This document shows, piece by piece, positions 36,786-46,581 of a stretch of 64,000 nt of DNA. The translations under genes and the position numbers were made by a program. The notes under the pieces are model-generated. The model was not told where the DNA came from, did not search any database, and worked only from the letters and a program-made list of their open reading frames with translations. The stretch lies in assembly GCA_964017185.1 (NCBI GenBank), contig OZ024880.1, positions 40,762,329 through 40,826,328 on the forward strand, given 5' to 3'. Origin of the DNA: Rugalucina vietnamica (lineage: Eukaryota > Mollusca > Bivalvia > Lucinida > Lucinidae). Within the stretch, counting starts at the first letter, position 1, and the number at the start of each line of letters is the position of its first letter.

Positions 36786-37719
36786 TGCTATGACTTAGTC
36801 AAGCCATTCATACATATCAGCCGTTTACTTGGGTTGTTATACTCAAAGCACATGTGCACGGTGACATGGTACACCGCTTCCTTGACATGGTACAGCGCTT
36901 CCTATACTACGCGATGCGTTGCATTTATCCTGGCTTCAAGGGCACCTCTTCCTACTGGGTCTTTTCGCGGATTCCGAAAAGGTAAATGCATTTTATTTTA
37001 ATTAATTTACTTACAATAAATACATTTTTGTTCATGTTTTGCATTCAATGGGACTTGTTTTTAACACAGCTCACCATTGATCAACTTGAAAATAAAATTT
37101 GGAATCAAACGAATAAATTTGCGTAATTGTTATGATAATAGAAGGTATAGCCGTAAATGGATGTGGATTGCATGTTTTGTGTCTTTCTGTATATTTCATG
37201 CCAATATTTCGTTGCAATAATTTACAAGCAGAGCGACCCAGAAACTTCTGACATAAATGCCTCATATTGAATTATGGACAATTCGGACCATGGCTAATTC
37301 GGCCCTAGTCAATTCGGACCCTAAAACAATCGGCCCTAGTCAATTCAGACCTCGACCACTGGTCAATTCGGACCCCGACCACTGATCAATTCGGACCCTT
37401 TTTAATTGGTCAATTCGGACCTCAAAAATGCTTTGGTCAATTCGGACCTTTTCTGTTGATCAATTCGAATGTTTTCCATTGGTCAATTCGGACCTTTTCT
37501 GTTGGTCAAAGCGGACCTTTTCTGTTGGTCAATTCGGACCTTTACATTATGTATTTTTCATAAAGAAAACTGCGTTCAGATTAAAAACGAGACGTCATAA
37601 CATCTAAAATGAGACTTCAGTCCATATACAGGCCGTTAATTCTGCTGTGTCGTTTGAATAGATTACTTGTTGCTTTCAAGGTTGTTGTAAGCCATGAGCA
37701 GGCTTTAGAAGCCACTGTT

Positions 37720-38080
37720 GTAAGCCACTACAGAAGCTGAGGGTGAGGTTAGGATCCTGTAAAACCGGTTTAAGCCCGCCAGTAACTTTGTGTTACTGAT
37801 CGTTCCAAGGCGATACTTCTGTGGTGGTTCTTTTTGTTTTATGTCTCGGTGTTTAAAATTTTTTGTGCTGTTGGCGCCTTATGTATGTTTTCATATTTTT
37901 AATTAAGTTAAGGTAACTGAGTGGCCACCTATTGGGAAAATAGCTGCTCATTCGGCTTACGATATGTTTCATGTTATAAGTGCCTGATTGTTAGTTTGGT
38001 TTTTTCCCACCTCGGATTTTGGAGTGGGAATCTCTTTCTGATTGCGCCTTTTCCTGATCTTTGCCTACTTGTAACTTTTT
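37720..38080 (+). mobile_element. PLE-A solo 3' tail
   Basis: From 'cactacagaagctgagggtg' to 'gcctacttgtaactttt'. 3'-complete, 5'-truncated just inside the tail. Confidence 0.85.
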
Positions 38081-38149
38081 ACTGATTTCTTGCCGTGCTG
38101 TATGGCGGTCTCGCATTAATGCGGTTTGCGCTGGCTAATGTCATACGCC

Positions 38150-38460
38150 AGGGGAAAGTGAACTACAAAACACAAAGTACCCGTAAGAAACAGATGGGCT
38201 GCTTGAGCCTACAACTACTGACTGACCCTCTGATCACTGGTTAACCGCTAAGAAGGTCTGAACGAGCCCAGGAAGAGTGGTTAAAGTCAAACCATCCATA
38301 CATACAAGCCCTAGTGTTTATGTTTTCAAGCCAATTTCGGGTGTCATGGCATCGTAACCTATGGGTAAAAGTCCTACAAAATGGAGGCAACGTACCGACA
38401 TGACCATAGTTGTTGACTGGAATGCTAAGCCACAAATCAATCAACCAAGCAAGCAAGCAA
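38150..38460 (+). repeat. REP-2 copy with CAAG/CAAA tail
   Basis: 'gatcactggttaaccgctaa', 'tggttaaagtcaaaccatcc', 'cgacatgaccatagttgttg' in order, ending in a CAAG-rich tail. Confidence 0.65.
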
Positions 38461-38845
38461 GAAAACTAAATATTTCACTCGTGAATACAGCATAAAAGAT
38501 TGACATGAGTACTTCACTGCATTTTTATTTTAATGGCAATCCTTCCATCCTCAATCGATTCAAGCATTGGCTGATTCGGACCTTATTTCTGTTTCACAAG
38601 TGGTCAATTCGGACCCTAAACAGAGTCTGATATTGGCTAATCCGGACCTTAATCCGATTCGGTCCTTGTCTAATTCGGACCCTATTTCCTAAAAATCTTT
38701 TGCTAATTCGGACCTCGATTTTGCGGGGTCCGAACTGAGCCATGGTTGAGGTCCGAATTAGCCAAGTTCCGAATCAGCCAAGGTCCGAATTGTCCACAGC
38801 TGAGGTCCGTATTAGGTCCGAACTAGCCAAGGTCCGAATTGTCCA

Positions 38846-39529
38846 CGTACCCTCATATTCATTACTTTCGTTTTCGGTTTGGGTCACATCCTTGAAAATC
38901 GTTGCACCGCAAATGCACTTCATTCAGATGCGCGTCAAATTTACGTTCCCATCGGGGCAACATGGACGAGACTTCGTCCCTTATATGCATGCAGACATCG
39001 TAGAAGTATGCGCACAAGGCTGAGTTCACAACGAGTACAGGTTAATGAGCATACATACAATACGCTTTAAAGAATGCGCATACATTATTGTTGATATATA
39101 ACTATCAAGATGTAGATTCGTCATCTCCCTGGCCACTTCCATAATTAGACCAAATATTGTATACTTAAAATTTTATGGGGCACGTTGCTTGTTTTTGCTT
39201 CTTTTTTTTAACTCGAATCTTTATTACAACTAGGGTACAGGATACGGTGCAAGATTTTCTAGAGTTTTTAGGAAGCGTTGCAAATGAACAAACATATTTG
39301 TTTCTGGTTTGTATCTTTAGAAAAGTTGCGCATAGTTTCACACTGTTAACGTAGAATGCTTTGAAGACAACCAATGACAGCTGGCATTGGAATAGACTTT
39401 TCCTTCGTGTAAACTGAAATTATGCTCACTATATGCCAGGTTAGAATTCCCAGTAACTGCATTGTCCCAACTATTGTTATTTGACTGCAACGTTTTTCAA
39501 CAGTTGGTTATTTCCGTATTCCGTTAAAT
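38846..39529. other. No gene recognised
   Basis: Unclassified; ORFs of 60-93 residues at the left edge run out of the FB-like element and are not credible. Confidence 0.45.
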
Positions 39530-40907
39530 AACCAGAGGACCAAAGTACTGTAAACATTCACCTGAGAACTGGGATATATACCGCTACTTTGGTCGTATAT
39601 AGCCCCGGGGCAGGGCCAGGTGAACACATCGGGTCAATTTTATTTTCAGAATCATAAGTAATAGGTCTATTTGCCCATTCCTTGGAAGTGATTCCATTAA
39701 ATGGCATTTTTACAGTTTACTACATATGCGACCTAAGCTGTCCTTGCTAAAAAAGTCATCACAGGGTCATAATTTATGTACACATTGTAGTACTCTAGTA
39801 CCCTGCGCTACATGAAACGTTTTGTTGAAATCAGTACACCGGTTCCAGAGAAGAAGATTTTTGAAGGATATTTATTAAATATGGATATGGCAGCCAACTT
39901 GGTCATGTGACCTGGATTATTTATGTACACATTGATTCTCCCTTCCTAGATGCTTTATATTTAAGTTGGCTTTGATTGGCCAAGCGGTTTCCGAGAAGAT
40001 CTTTGAATATTATGGTAATATACAGCTCCGTTTCATTAATAACATACCCCTGCAATGTCGCAAAATAAATTGACCCCGCACCCTACATTGCATGGCTCAT
40101 TGCTGGATGGTTATTAGTCTGGCCTGGATGAAACTTCTACAATTTGTGCATTCATTTATGTGTGTTCAACTGGTAGTTTGTTTATATTGATCGTGAGCAG
40201 TCCGATTGGACAGGAAGCTGCTTTCGGCGTGTACCAAAATTCTGGTAGATTGAATGTCAAGTTTTCAACTTTCGGCGATTGGTATTATGTAAATACTGTG
40301 AATATTGCCAGTTTCTGACATGAATGTTGTTCATTGGCATCTATTGTAGATACCTTAACACTTACATCACATTCGCTAAAGTACTGAAGTAGAAATGGAA
40401 TATCTAACTATACCTACTACCCTGTATAATGCTACCATGCAAATGCATGTTTTCAGCTCATAAATTGTCTGAAAGTTTATCAAATTTAAAAACTGGACAT
40501 CTGAGAATATCATTAACAGTTGACATGATTATTTAAAGAGAGTTACGATAGCCTTGTATCTAATGCAATGTGTACCTGCCTATGACAATGTTTTAAGTTA
40601 TGCAATGACATTCTTAAACATATATCTATTAAGGACATTTGATGGTGTTTGAATACAATTGATTGAAATAGTGTGACTGGCGATTTTAACAAGACGGCTT
40701 ATATTAGTAATCATCCAAGAGAAACTTCAACGAATCAAATATTAAACGCGCGAGAACACACTAAGATGGAAGTAGACATTAAGAGCAGTTTTGCTTCCTT
40801 GAAATATGCCTGTAATGAAGGAAATAGCGTCTATTTAATCATTATTTCTGAACTTTATATGTATTGCGAATGCGGTGCAAGTTTTAATGTATATCAAATA
40901 GATGTCA

Positions 40908-40936
40908 TAACATAACATAACATAACATAACATAAC
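40908..40936 (-). repeat. TAACA tandem tail of the LINE
   Basis: Five and a half TAACA units at the LINE 3' end. Short tandem tails in place of poly-A occur in several LINE groups. Confidence 0.9.
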
Positions 40937-41071
40937 TTTATTTCTCTCAAACTGTATAATACAATACATGAGGTATTAAACACTGATCAAATAATATACG
41001 GTGAATGAAATGAAATGATAAAGGTGCGTGCACAGTTTACAGGCACTAAAATTTACTTAGAATATAGTAAA

Positions 41072-43093
41072 TGAAAAGGTACAAGTAGGCAAAGATCAGG
41101 AAAAGGCGCAATCAGAAAAAGATTCCCACTCCAAAAACCGAGGTGGGAAAAAACCAAACTAACAATCAGGTACTTATACCATGAAACATATCGTAAGCCG
41201 AATGAGCAGCTATTTTCCCAATAGGTGGCCACTCAGTTACCTTAACTTAACTAAAAATATGAAAACATACATAAGGCGCCAACAGCACAAAAATTTTTTA
41301 AACACCAAGACATAAAACAAAAAGAACCACTACAGAAGTATCGACTTGGAACGATCAGTAACACAAAGTTACTGGCGGGCTTAAACCGGTTTTACAGGTA
41401 CCTAACCTCACCCTCAGCTTCTGCAGTGGTTCACAACATTTAGTGAGTTCTTCGGTCCTCGTGGTGAATCTCTAACTAGTCAATGAATCATCAAGAACAA
41501 ACAAATAAATCATGATAAACATCCTGATGAATCAAAAACCAGGACTCACAGATTGAGTAAGCTGCCCGACGATGGAGATCCCTGGGCGCCGAATAACCTA
41601 CTAACTCCGGAGCAAAAGAAAAACACCAGTTGGACCCCGGTGGGCCAAGCAACAGACAAGAAGCTCCGGCCCCAACCAACTAAAATGAATAGCTTTAAGT
41701 CGGGGCCATCATAGAGTCTGACGCCCGACCCACCGGCGTGCAATTAAAGAAGGCAGCATAGTTATCAACCATGATTGGGTTAAAAACTAAGCATGCAGAC
41801 TGTCGCATAACATTCAAGTTATAACCTATACGTCTGTAACGTGTTATGATTTTTCTGAACTGAAAAGAAAAATCATTTATTCCTTTAAGTTTCTTTAATT
41901 TGTAAACCAAGTCACCATAAAATTCAGGTTCCGAAAGGCCCTCATTTAAAAGTGTCTTTAACCCAACATTATATTTGGAAATCAATTCATAGTGTCTACG
42001 ATAAAATTTAGAAAAGGTTTTTCGAAGTTTATGATACCGATAGCCCTGTTGGAGAAGTTTTGCCGTTAAACATTTATTTCGAGCGTTGAAGTCTGTAACA
42101 TGATTGCAGACTCTAGCAAACCTAATAAGTTGCGAAATGTATACACCATAAGAAGCACGACGAGGAACGTCACCATCCAAAAAAGGAAAATTTAGTATAT
42201 CAAAATCAAAGTCATCGCGCTTATCATAAATTTTAGAAGAAACAAATCCATTTGCAACAGAAAGATGTAGATCTAAAAAGGGGGCTTCGGTATCTGAGAT
42301 ATTAGCTTTGTTCAACTGAAGTTCAGGTGGATAAATTTGATTGACCATACCTTCAAAATAAGGGTTGTCAATGTTCAAAAGGTCATCGAGGTACCTAGAT
42401 GTGGAATTAAAAGCCTCGATAACATCAGCTTGATTATCATGGTTAAGAGAATCCATGAAATCTCTTTCGTAGCAATATAAAAATAAATCAGCTACGAGAG
42501 GTGCGCAATTTGTACCCATCGGAATTCCAACAATTTGTCTGTATAACTTGGTCCCAAATCTAATATAAATATTATCGAGGAGATAGGATAAGGCGTCGCA
42601 CACATTCTGACATGACCAAAGTGTATACCGACTTTGGTCAGAGGAAGTGAAAAAAGCCTTTCTGTCATTACATGCCAAATAAAGTGAACCATAGTTTTTT
42701 AATGCCCTTTTGAAGGTCCACTCTATCAAATCCAGAAGTTTTTCTTTAATTAGATTATGTGGTAATGTTGTATACAGAGTAGAAAAATCATATGTGGACA
42801 AGCTTGTCGCACGGAACCCTCTACACTTCAATTTACTGAGCACCTCACCAGAATTTTTTATTGACCAAAACCAATTTTTATTTGAAGTTTCATACACTGT
42901 CTCACAGTATCTTATAACATGAGATTTGATAGCAGTAAGACAAGAAGTTAATAATTTAGAAAGTTCAGTGGTAGTACAAGAGCTAGAATTTGCAATAAAT
43001 CTAGCTTTGTATGGTCTTTTGTGAAGCTTAGGTAACCAATACATCGTAGGAAGTTTGTCTTGGCCTTCATTGACACAAACAGAAAACTTAACA
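41072..43093 (-). mobile_element. PLE-A copy 1, ~2.0 kb, inserted at the end of LINE ORF2
   Basis: Complete tail at the left (plus-strand 'aaaaggtacaagtaggcaaa') and RT coding sequence to the right, ending where identity with copy 2 stops ('gaaaacttaaca', 43093). Of the RT it keeps everything from just before the 'LPTMYWLPKLHK' segment to the stop. LINE DNA lies on both sides: 3' UTR at 40908-41071, ORF2 from 43094. No target duplication is evident, so a small target deletion may have occurred. Confidence 0.85.
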
Positions 43094-46000
43094 TTATTTA
43101 ACATATTGAACCTACTTAATTGCTTCAATAGTTTTAACTTTTTAACAGACATTAATTTTTCAAATTTAATTATATTAATATGGCGTTGATAATACTTAGG
43201 TAAGTAAATTGATCTAGTATCATTAAAGAAATCGCATTCAAACAGGTAGTGAAATTCATCGCCTACAACATTTCTAGTGCACAGAGTACAGACTCTTAAA
43301 CGTCTGTTAATATCATCCCAGCGTCCCCTTTCGATAGGTAGTCTATGGTTCGCTGTACGAAATCTAGCAATTGGTATATAGAAATTTGGTTGAAGTTCAG
43401 TTAAATAAAACTCTGTTTTAAATTCTGTCTTGAATATTCTATAGTTACTGCATTTTGAGCTTTCAAAGACGGTTGTGTGCCACACCTGGACGTACTGCAT
43501 TTGTAGACGCTCCTGAACTTCTTTACAAAGCCAATTTACATCGTTAACAACATTACTTAACCAAATATAATTTAGTCCAACATCTTGTAAAATCTTTTGT
43601 ATACACAAAATCCATTTACATGAGTGAATATTATTTCTATGCAAATATAACAGTAATAGATACATTTTAAATGATAGTTTGCTATTCTTGCCAGTTAAAA
43701 TCTTTGCCCAGAATTTTACCATTCTTACTTTCACTTGTATAGACAAAGGAAAACGACCAAATTCTCCATAAACCATGACCAGTGGAGTATTACTTTTCAT
43801 TTTTAATATGACGCGCAAAAAGTCGAGATGAATTTTTTCTAGTGGTTGTAATATTTCGAAACCAGTTACTTCGCTGCCATATAAAAGTATGGGCACAATT
43901 GTTTGATCAAAGAGTTTCATCTGGCAATCAACTGGTAAGTGGAGATTGACAATTCGCTTTCGTAGAAGATGCATGGATTTATTTGCAAGTTTGGATACAT
44001 TTTTGATATGTTGCACAAAGCGTCCGTTTTTAGTGAAAAGCACTCCGAGATATTTAAATTCTTTAACGATTTCAATTTCTTCATCGTCAAATTTGAATGA
44101 AAAATGTTGATTTCCAATGCTACCGAATATAATAATCTTCGTTTTGCTGATATTTATTTTCAATTTCCACTTTTTACAATATTCATTAAATGCTTTCAAT
44201 ATGTTTTGGAACTCCTTAGCATTATCGCTAAGAATTATTGTGTCATCTGCGTATAGTAATAAGAAAAGGATAATAAAGATAGTAAATTCGTCATTCTGTA
44301 TACCAATTTCGATTCCTTTGCAGCCTGTTGTGTTCATATAATTTTCGAGGTCGTTTAAATAAATTGCAAATAATAAGGGTGACAGGTTTTCTCCCTGCCG
44401 GACGCCTTTGTCGCATGTAAAATAACCTGACGAGTTTCCGTTAATAGTTATGCAAGACTTTATTTCGCTATACATATTTCTTATAATGTTAAAGATTTTG
44501 CCTTCTATTCCATGTTTTAATATTTTTTGCCAAAGACCAACTCTCCATATGTTATCGAAAGCCTTCGTAAAATCTACAAAACAACAAAATAAATTTTGTT
44601 TCTTACTTTTATAGTATTCAATTAAACTATATAATGTCATAATGTTATCGACGGTCGAGTATTCTTTTCGGAAGCCACTCTGCGTTTCATTTAAAATTCT
44701 GTTGTCTTCTAAAAAGTTTGTTAATCTAGTGTTTATGATAGAGGTAAAAAGTTTACCAATACAGCTTAATAGTGTGATTGGTCGATAATTAGCTGGTTCG
44801 TTTTTACTGCCTTTATTTATATATATTGGTATTATATTGCCTTTGACCCAATCGCTAGGGATTATTCCATTTTGTAAAATCAAATTAAATATTTTTCTAT
44901 ATATAGGCACAAATATGTGTTTAGTAGAGATTATATATTCGTTTAAGATATCGTCGACACCACTTGATTTATTAAGTTTAAGTGATTTAATTGCCGTGTT
45001 AATTTCCTTATCATGTATAGGGTCGTTAAGTGCGTCATTTGATAGGCGGAATGCTTCGTTATATTCCGGATTTGGCGTTTCTATTAATATTTCCGGTGTA
45101 CGTTCTTGTTCGGCTAAGGGGACATCATTTGAGTTTAGTGACTTAAAATACTCAAACATATCATTCAAGGATATTGGTATTGTTTCATGCTTTTTTGTTA
45201 AGCTATTTATCATTTTCCAGTATTCTTTCGGCTTTTCAGTCCTGAGTTTTCGAATTTTTTTCTGTAAACCAACAATAAATTTAGCATGGTACTTTTTATT
45301 TATCGCTTTGTAGCGTTTAGAAGCATTTTTTAATGTTCGTAAGGAATAATCACTTTTTTGAATCGAGTGTATCTTCCTAGCAATATGAAACTTTTTCCTT
45401 GCTTTTTGACACTGCAGGCCAAACCAAGGTTTTGGGTTTTTAACTTTCTTGGATACGACTGTATACTTTTTAAAAGATAGTTTTACAGTTTTATTAAATA
45501 TATTTTTTACGTAATTTGCAAAAAAGTCTATTTGATTTTCGTTTAATGGAATATTGTTCGAATTGTCTAATAGTAAATTTAGATCATTAACCATCTTTGA
45601 GTCAATATTATTAATAAAAGACTCCTTTTTGGTTGGTTCCCATTTTTTATATGTAGCGTGAACTGATGGATTATGTCTAGTGTTTTGCGATGCAATAATA
45701 CTGAAAGAAATTGCACAGTGCACATCGGAAAACAATGGTGAATAATCATGAACATAAAAATTATTTACATAAAGTAATCCATCTAAATTGCATATCAAAT
45801 AATCTATAACACTTCCCTTTATGCATGTAGGGGCACCTGTCAAATCGCCATTGATTCGACCATTACAAATATACAGGTTATTATTGCGGCATAATTGTAG
45901 TAATTTGTTGCTAAAATTATTCCTAACGGTATCTTGTGACATTCTTGAGATTGGAATATTGTGCATTTGCAGCTCATTGCCGTTATTTAAGTAATTTAAT

Positions 46001-46512
46001 ACGTCATCGTCAATACCATAGTGTTGTGAAGTTACACGGTCTACAACGTAATCGGTATATTCGGGAGTGGTGCCCGTACGTGCATTAAGGTCTCCCATGA
46101 TATAAAAATGTTTACAACTGTTAATGTGGGGTAGTAATACTGTTTCAATTTCCGTAAAACTGTCATTATCACTATAGTTAGACCCGTCTGGCGGTATATA
46201 GGCAAATGCTATACATGTGTCTTTAATCGTAACTGGCGCTAAGCATGATATTTTAATAAGCATCAAAAATTCTGAATCGATTTCGATTAAATCTATGTAA
46301 GGGAGAATGTCATTTTTTACAAAAATTCCTATGCCACCAGAACGTCTGATAAATTGTTTCCTGTGCTTAGGGAAATATGTGTAATTCGGAAATGTTATCA
46401 CATCATCTTCACACGTCTTTGTTTCTGCTAAGCCTAAAATGTCACATGAATACAAGTCGGGTAGCGTTAGTTTGGATCTTAAGCCACAGACGTTCAAAAA
46501 CGAAATATTCAA
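41695..46512 (-). CDS. LINE ORF2 (endonuclease + RT) fused in frame to a PLE reverse transcriptase
   Basis: Open frame of 1605 codons. Residues 1-270 form an APE-type endonuclease: N7, E30 in LAETKT, D141/N143 in GDLNAR, D237 in VIDYLI, and D263/H265 in SDVH. Residues ~500-830 are the LINE RT: motif A FVDFTKAFD (D647), motif B GVRQGENLSPLLF (from 703), catalytic YADD (754-757). A Cys-rich CxxC...H...C motif lies at ~1075-1093. At residue 1140 the LINE stops and PLE RT begins: PKLHKRPYKARFIA (1161-), motif A YDFSTLYTTLP (1241-), motif B GIPMGTNCAPL (1329-), catalytic YLDD (1374-1377). The PLE half lacks the RT N-terminus present in copy 2. The join looks accidental: the displaced LINE 3' flank has a stop a few codons in. 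The LINE half looks intact and might still be active, but ORF1 is broken. Confidence 0.88.
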   Translation of the reverse strand: MNISFLNVCGLRSKLTLPDLYSCDILGLAETKTCEDDVITFPNYTYFPKHRKQFIRRSGGIGIFVKNDILPYIDLIEIDSEFLMLIKISCLAPVTIKDTCIAFAYIPPDGSNYSDNDSFTEIETVLLPHINSCKHFYIMGDLNARTGTTPEYTDYVVDRVTSQHYGIDDDVLNYLNNGNELQMHNIPISRMSQDTVRNNFSNKLLQLCRNNNLYICNGRINGDLTGAPTCIKGSVIDYLICNLDGLLYVNNFYVHDYSPLFSDVHCAISFSIIASQNTRHNPSVHATYKKWEPTKKESFINNIDSKMVNDLNLLLDNSNNIPLNENQIDFFANYVKNIFNKTVKLSFKKYTVVSKKVKNPKPWFGLQCQKARKKFHIARKIHSIQKSDYSLRTLKNASKRYKAINKKYHAKFIVGLQKKIRKLRTEKPKEYWKMINSLTKKHETIPISLNDMFEYFKSLNSNDVPLAEQERTPEILIETPNPEYNEAFRLSNDALNDPIHDKEINTAIKSLKLNKSSGVDDILNEYIISTKHIFVPIYRKIFNLILQNGIIPSDWVKGNIIPIYINKGSKNEPANYRPITLLSCIGKLFTSIINTRLTNFLEDNRILNETQSGFRKEYSTVDNIMTLYSLIEYYKSKKQNLFCCFVDFTKAFDNIWRVGLWQKILKHGIEGKIFNIIRNMYSEIKSCITINGNSSGYFTCDKGVRQGENLSPLLFAIYLNDLENYMNTTGCKGIEIGIQNDEFTIFIILFLLLYADDTIILSDNAKEFQNILKAFNEYCKKWKLKINISKTKIIIFGSIGNQHFSFKFDDEEIEIVKEFKYLGVLFTKNGRFVQHIKNVSKLANKSMHLLRKRIVNLHLPVDCQMKLFDQTIVPILLYGSEVTGFEILQPLEKIHLDFLRVILKMKSNTPLVMVYGEFGRFPLSIQVKVRMVKFWAKILTGKNSKLSFKMYLLLLYLHRNNIHSCKWILCIQKILQDVGLNYIWLSNVVNDVNWLCKEVQERLQMQYVQVWHTTVFESSKCSNYRIFKTEFKTEFYLTELQPNFYIPIARFRTANHRLPIERGRWDDINRRLRVCTLCTRNVVGDEFHYLFECDFFNDTRSIYLPKYYQRHINIIKFEKLMSVKKLKLLKQLSRFNMLNNVKFSVCVNEGQDKLPTMYWLPKLHKRPYKARFIANSSSCTTTELSKLLTSCLTAIKSHVIRYCETVYETSNKNWFWSIKNSGEVLSKLKCRGFRATSLSTYDFSTLYTTLPHNLIKEKLLDLIEWTFKRALKNYGSLYLACNDRKAFFTSSDQSRYTLWSCQNVCDALSYLLDNIYIRFGTKLYRQIVGIPMGTNCAPLVADLFLYCYERDFMDSLNHDNQADVIEAFNSTSRYLDDLLNIDNPYFEGMVNQIYPPELQLNKANISDTEAPFLDLHLSVANGFVSSKIYDKRDDFDFDILNFPFLDGDVPRRASYGVYISQLIRFARVCNHVTDFNARNKCLTAKLLQQGYRYHKLRKTFSKFYRRHYELISKYNVGLKTLLNEGLSEPEFYGDLVYKLKKLKGINDFSFQFRKIITRYRRIGYNLNVMRQSACLVFNPIMVDNYAAFFNCTPVGRASDSMMAPT

Positions 46513-46581
46513 ACTTTTGTTAATCAGTCTGCTAGAAAGTTTAGGTTCAGACTGCTGTGTAGATTGTGCCCCGTGACACCG

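Larger units (their letters stand above)
37275..38845. mobile_element. FB-like element made of short TTCGGACC subrepeats
   Basis: The left end TGGACAATTCGGACC is exactly the inverse of the right end GGTCCGAATTGTCCA. 37275-37545 has about twelve spaced copies of 'caattcggacc', several with the spacer 'ttttctgttggt'. 38570-38720 has six more in the same orientation, and 38725-38845 has them inverted. Ends built of short, irregularly spaced subrepeats are typical of Foldback-type elements. The centre contains a PLE tail (37720-38080) and a REP-2 copy (38150-38460). Target duplication not found. Confidence 0.65.

Noticed and set aside
37275..37545. CRISPR-like regularly spaced repeat.
   Set aside because: Spacing is irregular, the spacers are related to each other, the genome is eukaryotic, and the motif inverts in the second block.
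38470..38500. Minus-strand stretch resembling a lophotrochozoan microRNA (miR-1993-like, from memory: 'atgctgt-attcacgag').
   Set aside because: One base is missing relative to the remembered mature sequence, the seed differs, the flanks do not fold into a hairpin, and it lies inside a REP-2 tail/FB-like element. Most likely coincidence.
41491..41743. Recurrent 62-66-residue ORFs (also at 51.1 and 58.2 kb, and inverted at 1.1 kb) with similar proteins.
   Set aside because: They are translations of the PLE tail and RT end, conserved only because the repeat copies are recent.
44837..45313. 158-residue plus-strand ORF.
   Set aside because: Antisense shadow of LINE ORF2.
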